From Heteroruminococcus sp964370005 (GTDB lineage: Bacteria; Bacillota; Clostridia; Oscillospirales; Ruminococcaceae): a stretch of 27,303 nt of DNA. Where the stretch lies: positions 1 through 27,303 of the forward strand of contig CAYJGR010000025.1 of the NCBI GenBank assembly GCA_964370005.1, read 5' to 3'. The notes beneath the pieces were generated by a model. That model had not been told where the DNA came from. It was given only the letters and a program-made list of their open reading frames with translations, and ran no database searches. A program made the position numbers and the translations under genes. Below are positions 23,111 to 27,303 of this stretch, piece after piece (positions within the stretch are counted from its first letter, which is position 1; every line of letters begins with the position of its first letter).

Positions 23111-24070
23111 CTATAGCGTGGGGAATGCGACAAGTCCACTGTCCTGCTGCATGCCCATCATGAGGTTGAGATTTTGTACCGCCGCCCCCGATGCCCCCTT
23201 GCCGAGGTTGTCAAATAGGGCTATGGCGGTCATGCGCTCACTGTTACCCACGACAAGTATCACCATGCCGTCATACCCCGCCATAGCATTGGCCGCTATA
23301 AATCCATCGGGACAAAAACGGTTCTCGGACATCTTCTCGACATGTATCATGGGTTGGTTTTCATAAAACTCGGCATATATACGGCGCAAATCGGTTGGTA
23401 TAATATCTTTTTGAAGCATAGTTTTATGCAGTGGCAAGCTTACAGCCATGCCGGCATAAAAATCGGCCACTATGGGGCTAAAATGCGGTGCTGTTGTAAG
23501 CTCTGCATATTTTTGCATCTCGGGCAAATGTTTATGTGTTTGACCTATGGCATATATGCGGGGGCTTTTCAGTGGATAGGCGGAGTCATGGGCGGTATAA
23601 TCGGCTATCATAGGTTTACCCCCACCGCTGTATCCTGTCAGCGAATGGCAAGAAAGATATGTGTCCATCCCTATTATGCCCATATCCACAAGCGGTCGTG
23701 TCAACGCCACAAAACCACTGGCATGACATCCTGGGTTTGCCACCCGCTTACTCTGGGCAATGCACACAGATTGTTTGCGCCCAAGCTCGGGCATACCATA
23801 GCACCAACCCTCGGCAGTACGGTGGGCGGTCGAGGCATCCAGCACGGCCGTGTTGGGGTTATCTATAAGCGATACAGCCTCCCGAGCGGCCTCGTCGGGC
23901 AGGCACAATATAGCCACATCGGCCGAGTTTAACATCTCACTGCGGGCAGAAATGTCCTTGCGACGCTCGGGGTCTATGCTTAGTAGGGTGATGTCACTTC
24001 GACTGCTTAGCCTCTGTGTGATACCAAGCCCTGTAGTGCCCGCACTGCCATCTATATATATCTTTGTCAT
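23111..24070 (-). CDS. argC: N-acetyl-gamma-glutamyl-phosphate reductase (type 2)
   Basis: ArgC reduces N-acetylglutamyl phosphate to the semialdehyde with NADPH. The 319-residue protein starts IYIDGSAGTTGLGI (4-17), the nucleotide-binding loop typical of the shorter type 2 branch. Its catalytic cysteine is Cys115 in NPGCHASG. HSLTGYSGGGKP (142-153) and the HLPEM region fit the substrate site. The ATG at 24070 is preceded by AAGAGG. It lies 48 bases after argH. Confidence 0.95.
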   Translation of the reverse strand: MTKIYIDGSAGTTGLGITQRLSSRSDITLLSIDPERRKDISARSEMLNSADVAILCLPDEAAREAVSLIDNPNTAVLDASTAHRTAEGWCYGMPELGRKQSVCIAQSKRVANPGCHASGFVALTRPLVDMGIIGMDTYLSCHSLTGYSGGGKPMIADYTAHDSAYPLKSPRIYAIGQTHKHLPEMQKYAELTTAPHFSPIVADFYAGMAVSLPLHKTMLQKDIIPTDLRRIYAEFYENQPMIHVEKMSENRFCPDGFIAANAMAGYDGMVILVVGNSERMTAIALFDNLGKGASGAAVQNLNLMMGMQQDSGLVAFPTL

Positions 24071-24118
24071 TCTTATGACCTCTTTCGTCGCATATTTTGC
24101 GTTTATTGCGAGTAACCG

Positions 24119-25486
24119 TTACAGCATAGTTTTGGCATGTGCCACCTGTGCCCTGACACTGTCGGGCGAGGTACCACCAAAAGAACACCGTTCCTCTGCA
24201 CACCGCTCCATGTTTATAGCATCGTATACATCCTGCGTAAACAGAGGTGTATATTCGTTATAGGCAGACAGGGGCAAGCTTTCAAGGTTTGTACCCTCGG
24301 CGATACAACGTGCCACCAGTCGCCCCACTATTTTGTAGGCATCACGGAAAGGCATCCCCTTCTTGACTAGATAATCTGCGCAGTCGGTAGCATTTATAAA
24401 GCCATCGGCCGCCGCCGCACGCATATTCTCGGGGCGAACTTTCATGGTCGCCACCATGGGGGTAAAGGCCGATAGACACATCCTTACGGTATCAAATGCA
24501 TCGAATATTGCCTCTTTGTCCTCCTGCATATCCTTGTTGTAGGCAAGGGGTAGCCCCTTAAGCAGGGTGAGAAGGGTGGTAAGGTCGCCGAACACCCGCC
24601 CACTCTTGCCCCGCACAAGCTCTGCGATGTCGGGGTTTTTCTTTTGGGGCATTATAGACGAGCCTGTCGAGAATGCATCATCAAGCTCTATAAAGCGAAA
24701 TTCATAGCTACACCAGAGGATTATTTCCTCGGAAAAGCGGGAGAGATGCACCATGATGGCCGAGAGCGCCGCCGCAAACTCTATGCAAAAATCCCTGTCC
24801 GATACCCCATCCAAACTGTTTTGGCAGGGGGTCGAAAAGCCCAAGGCTGTCGCTGTGGCGTGGCGGTCAATCGGATAGGTCGTGCCGGCCAACGCACCAC
24901 AACCCAGAGGGCATTCGTTCATGTTCTCGGTGGCGTTGTCTATGCGCTTTATGTCACGAAGTAGCATGGCGGTATAGGCCATTAGCTGATGCCCAAATGT
25001 GATAGGCTGTGCCCTTTGCAGATGGGTGTAGCCCGGCATGACGGTGTCGGCGTGGGTGGTGGCGAGGTCACACAGGGTGTGGCATAGCTCGACCAGTTGC
25101 CCCCGAACTTCCCCCGCCTCACGGCGCAAATATAACCTCAAATCGGTAGCCACTTGGTCGTTGCGACTGCGGGCGGTATGTAGGCGCTTGCCCACATCGC
25201 CAAGTCGCTCGGTCAAGGTCGCCTCGACAAATGTGTGTATATCCTCACAGCTCATGTCAATTTCAAGTGCACCGCTCTCGAGGTCGGCCAAGAGCTGTTG
25301 CAACCCTTTTATGAGGGTGTCGGCCTCGGTTTGTGCTATAATGCCTGTCTGCCCGAGCATACCGGCATGGGCAATAGAACCCTCAATATCCTGCACCGCC
25401 ATGCGACTGTCAAAGGCTATAGAGGCGTTAAAATCATCAAGACGGCGGTCGGCCGAGGAGGAAAAACGTCCTGCCCAAAGTTTCAT
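24119..25486 (-). CDS. argH: Argininosuccinate lyase
   Basis: ArgH splits argininosuccinate into arginine and fumarate, the last pathway step. With 455 residues it has SRNDQ (107-111), THLQ with His155, and the superfamily signature GSSIMPQKKNPD (275-286) with the catalytic serine. I chose the ATG at 25486, seven bases after AAGGGGAC, giving the usual MKLWAGRF start; an in-frame start 14 codons upstream would overlap argG. The gap to argG is 19 bases. Confidence 0.97.
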   Translation of the reverse strand: MKLWAGRFSSSADRRLDDFNASIAFDSRMAVQDIEGSIAHAGMLGQTGIIAQTEADTLIKGLQQLLADLESGALEIDMSCEDIHTFVEATLTERLGDVGKRLHTARSRNDQVATDLRLYLRREAGEVRGQLVELCHTLCDLATTHADTVMPGYTHLQRAQPITFGHQLMAYTAMLLRDIKRIDNATENMNECPLGCGALAGTTYPIDRHATATALGFSTPCQNSLDGVSDRDFCIEFAAALSAIMVHLSRFSEEIILWCSYEFRFIELDDAFSTGSSIMPQKKNPDIAELVRGKSGRVFGDLTTLLTLLKGLPLAYNKDMQEDKEAIFDAFDTVRMCLSAFTPMVATMKVRPENMRAAAADGFINATDCADYLVKKGMPFRDAYKIVGRLVARCIAEGTNLESLPLSAYNEYTPLFTQDVYDAINMERCAEERCSFGGTSPDSVRAQVAHAKTML

Positions 25487-25505
25487 TGTTACAGTCCCCT
25501 TGTTT

Positions 25506-26723
25506 TTATTTATTGCCACGCTGTGCATCGAGTTTGGCCTTTACCGTGATAGGCAGACCAAATAGGTTGATAAATCCGGCGCTGTCGGCTTGGTTGTAAT
25601 CCTCATCCTCACCAAACGAGGCGGTCACCTCATCATAAAGGCTGTAAGGACTCTGTGTACCGGCATTCATTATATTGCCCTTATACAGCTTTAACTTTAC
25701 CGTGCCTGTGACAGTCTCCTGTGTGGCATCGACAAAGGCATCGAGGGATTCACGCAAGGGGGTGAACCATTGGCCGTTGTAAACAAGGTCGGCATACTTC
25801 TGGGCTATTATGGGCTTGAAATGCATGGTTTCTTTATCAAGGGTTAGGTTCTCAAGCGTTTGGTGTGCATGATATAGGATAGTTCCGCCGGGGGTCTCAT
25901 ATACGCCACGGCTCTTCATGCCCACAAGACGATTTTCCACAATATCAATAATACCCACACCGTTTTGTCCGCCCAGTTCATTCAGACGGCTTACAAGTGC
26001 AACGCAGTCCATGGCCACACCGTCAAGCGTAGTCGGCACACCCTTCTCAAATCCGATGGTGACATATGTGGGGGTGTCAGGTGCCTTCTCGGGCGATACA
26101 CCCAGCTCCAAAATCTTATCATAGTTAGGCTCGTTGGCGGGATCCTCCAGATCAAGCCCCTCATGAGACAAATGCCAAATATTCTTATCCTTTGAATAGT
26201 TGGTTTCACGGTTTATTTTCAGCGGTACATTGTGGGCGATGGCGTAATCGATCTCTTCGTCACGGCTCTTTATATCCCATATGCGCCAAGGGGCAATAAC
26301 GGGCATATCAGGGGCAAAGGCCTTTATAGTCAGCTCAAAACGCACCTGGTCATTACCTTTACCTGTGCAACCGTGGCAAATAGCGTCGGCACCCTCCTCG
26401 AGGGCGATCTCTACCAGTTTCTTGGCGATAACAGGGCGTGCATGAGAAGTACCCAGCAGATAGTTTTCCTCATATTTTGCACCGGCTTTTAGACAAGGGA
26501 ATATAAAGTCCTCAACATATTCCTTTGTAAGGTCGGCGATATAGAGTTTTGATGCACCTGTTTTGAGGGCTTTTTCTTCCAATCCCTCCAGCTCATCGGC
26601 CTGCCCAACATTGCCGGCCACAGCTATAACTTCACAGCCGTAATTCTCCTTGAGCCAAGGAATTATAATCGAGGTATCAAGTCCCCCCGAGTAGGCCAAA
26701 ACCACTTTTTTATACTGTTTCAT
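25506..26723 (-). CDS. argG: Argininosuccinate synthase
   Basis: ArgG condenses citrulline and aspartate with ATP. The 405-residue protein begins MKQYKKVVLAYSGGLDTS, with the PP-loop ATP motif at 10-18, and has GCTGKGNDQVRFE and the long C-terminal helix region. The ATG at 26723 lies nine bases after AAAGGAG. The frame stays open upstream to a GTG at 26813, but that 30-codon extension does not look like protein and lies in the leader. It is the first gene of the arg operon. Confidence 0.97.
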   Translation of the reverse strand: MKQYKKVVLAYSGGLDTSIIIPWLKENYGCEVIAVAGNVGQADELEGLEEKALKTGASKLYIADLTKEYVEDFIFPCLKAGAKYEENYLLGTSHARPVIAKKLVEIALEEGADAICHGCTGKGNDQVRFELTIKAFAPDMPVIAPWRIWDIKSRDEEIDYAIAHNVPLKINRETNYSKDKNIWHLSHEGLDLEDPANEPNYDKILELGVSPEKAPDTPTYVTIGFEKGVPTTLDGVAMDCVALVSRLNELGGQNGVGIIDIVENRLVGMKSRGVYETPGGTILYHAHQTLENLTLDKETMHFKPIIAQKYADLVYNGQWFTPLRESLDAFVDATQETVTGTVKLKLYKGNIMNAGTQSPYSLYDEVTASFGEDEDYNQADSAGFINLFGLPITVKAKLDAQRGNK

Positions 26724-26832
26724 GTGTATGTTCTCCTTTGCATAATAAATTTTAAGGTTTGGTTTAGGGTTAGAGGAAGAGCAGGTGCCGCACAGCGAGG
26801 TTATGCAATTCACCCGCCCCCCTCTTTTTATA

Positions 26833-26860
26833 ATTATACAATATTCCCCCGAAATTTCAA
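26833..26860 (-). promoter_or_regulatory. Promoter of the arg operon
   Basis: TTGAAA (26860-26855) and TATAAT (26838-26833) have a 16-base spacer on the minus strand. The leader to argG is about 100 bases. No T-box consensus was seen in it. Confidence 0.72.
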
Positions 26861-26865
26861 GGCTT

Positions 26866-26903
26866 AATCGTATATTTATTCATACGATTGCAATTTTGTT
26901 GCA
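26866..26903. promoter_or_regulatory. Candidate arginine repressor (ArgR/AhrC) operator, two adjacent palindromes
   Basis: AATCGTAT (26866-26873) and ATACGATT (26882-26889) form a perfect 8-8-8 inverted repeat. On the minus strand it contains TGAATAAATAT, close to the Gram-positive ARG box core. TGCAA-TTTTG-TTGCA (26889-26903) abuts it. Both lie just upstream of the arg operon -35. The sites are seen directly; repressor binding is inferred. Confidence 0.5.
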
Positions 26904-26975
26904 TTATGATACAAACAATACCAAAAAAAGGTGAGTGGTTGTACAGTTTGTTGAATGGCTAAATACGATATATAA

Positions 26976-27012
26976 AAAACGCCCCAAGACCAAATAAAGT
27001 CCGAGGCGTTTT
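26976..27012 (-). terminator. Terminator after tRNA-Val
   Basis: AAAACGCC (26976-26983) pairs with GGCGTTTT (27005-27012), and a few more pairs lie inside. It begins at the tRNA CCA and ends in a T-run on the minus strand. Confidence 0.8.
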
Positions 27013-27086
27013 GGTGGAGGATACTGGGTTCGAACCAGCGACTTCTACCGTGTGAAGGTAGCACTCTCCCGCTGAGTTAATCCTCC
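27012..27086 (-). tRNA. tRNA-Val (anticodon CAC)
   Basis: Acceptor GGAGGAT pairs with ATCCTCC. The anticodon stem CTACC/GGTAG encloses TTCACAC with anticodon CAC (codon GTG). The T-arm has TTCGAAC, and discriminator A and CCA are encoded. Confidence 0.95.
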
Positions 27087-27109
27087 AAAGATTTGGGAGC
27101 TTACGTGGC

Positions 27110-27138
27110 ATTATAGCATAAAATATTTACTGCGTCAA
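27110..27138 (-). promoter_or_regulatory. tRNA-Val promoter
   Basis: TTGACG (27138-27133) and TATAAT (27115-27110) with a 17-base spacer on the minus strand, 23 bases before the tRNA. Confidence 0.82.
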
Positions 27139-27192
27139 TGCAGGTTTGGGGGAGTTTTTAGGGCTATAAAACAAAAATCTATAATTTTAAGC

Positions 27193-27221
27193 TTGCTTTT
27201 TAAATGCAGATATGTTATACT
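27193..27221 (+). promoter_or_regulatory. Promoter of the initiator tRNA
   Basis: TTGCTT (27193-27198) and TATACT (27216-27221) are 17 bases apart, with an extended -10 TG one base before TATACT. Confidence 0.65.
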
Positions 27222-27252
27222 TACAAAGCCCTAAAACGATTGGGGCACATAT

Positions 27253-27303
<51 letters not shown>

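Noticed and set aside
23342..23932. 196-codon plus-strand frame inside argC
   Set aside because: Antisense shadow of argC, whose family motifs are all intact; the frame resembles no known protein.
26724..26813. Thirty-codon in-frame extension of argG to a GTG
   Set aside because: The ATG at 26723 has a better ribosome site and gives the standard ArgG N-terminus; the extension is probably just leader.
26724..26832. T-box leader in the arg operon
   Set aside because: No T-box consensus and no terminator/antiterminator pair could be seen.

Overview
The window looks like a chromosomal segment from a Gram-positive anaerobe of the class Clostridia, perhaps near the Oscillospiraceae/Ruminococcaceae. 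That rests on the maf-mreBCD-mrdA-minD-mgsA gene order, strong AGGAGG-type ribosome binding sites, CCA-encoding tRNA genes, a ZapA-U32 pair and a type-2 ArgC. Most genes are GC-moderate and rich in GCC/CCC/GGC codons. A few accessory genes (rhuM, fic, the DUF4258/YgiT pair) are visibly more AT-rich. No rRNA, CRISPR array, insertion sequence or prophage is visible.

Positions 1-10700 are almost all on the minus strand. Read in the direction of transcription, zapA is followed by a large U32 peptidase-like gene, dut and maf. Then come the cell-shape genes mreB, mreC, mreD and mrdA (PBP2), an orphan MinD-like ATPase, a methylglyoxal synthase homologue, and a corrinoid adenosyltransferase (btuR) that runs off the window. 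Separate promoters are visible before zapA, mreB and the MinD-like gene. minC, minE and rodA, which sit here in several clostridia, are absent. The MinD-like and MgsA-like proteins both have substitutions at residues that matter in their families. The region before btuR (523-762) has no gene but holds several inverted repeats.

Positions 10719-16910 carry the divergent glycogen phosphorylase gene glgP, a minus-strand DUF4258/YgiT toxin-antitoxin-like pair, tRNA-Pro and tRNA-Gln, a plus-strand aspartate carbamoyltransferase with a fused PyrI-like zinc ribbon, and a RhuM-family gene directly behind it. This is the most accessory-looking part. A ZIP metal transporter (zupT) follows on the minus strand.

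Positions 18057-26723 are an arginine biosynthesis operon on the minus strand, in the order argG-argH-argC-argJ-fic-argB-argD-argF. It covers every step from glutamate to arginine except carbamoyl phosphate synthesis, and ArgJ allows acetyl recycling. A strong promoter lies 100 bp before argG, with two adjacent palindromes upstream that could bind an arginine repressor. A self-inhibited (class III) Fic protein gene is inserted between argJ and argB. The window ends with a minus-strand tRNA-Val and a plus-strand initiator tRNA-Met cut by the window edge.

Three families of short repeated or highly structured intergenic elements were found by eye: paired CGGGC/GCCCG hairpins (7448-7514 and 21773-21810), a purine-rich hairpin repeat (14303-14405 and 17929-18027), and an 88-base fold with a 16-bp stem between dut and the U32 gene (8134-8221). 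No complete new defence or biosynthetic system is evident. The best leads are the zinc-ribbon ATCase, the Fic gene inside the arg operon, the altered MinD and MgsA homologues, and the structured repeats.
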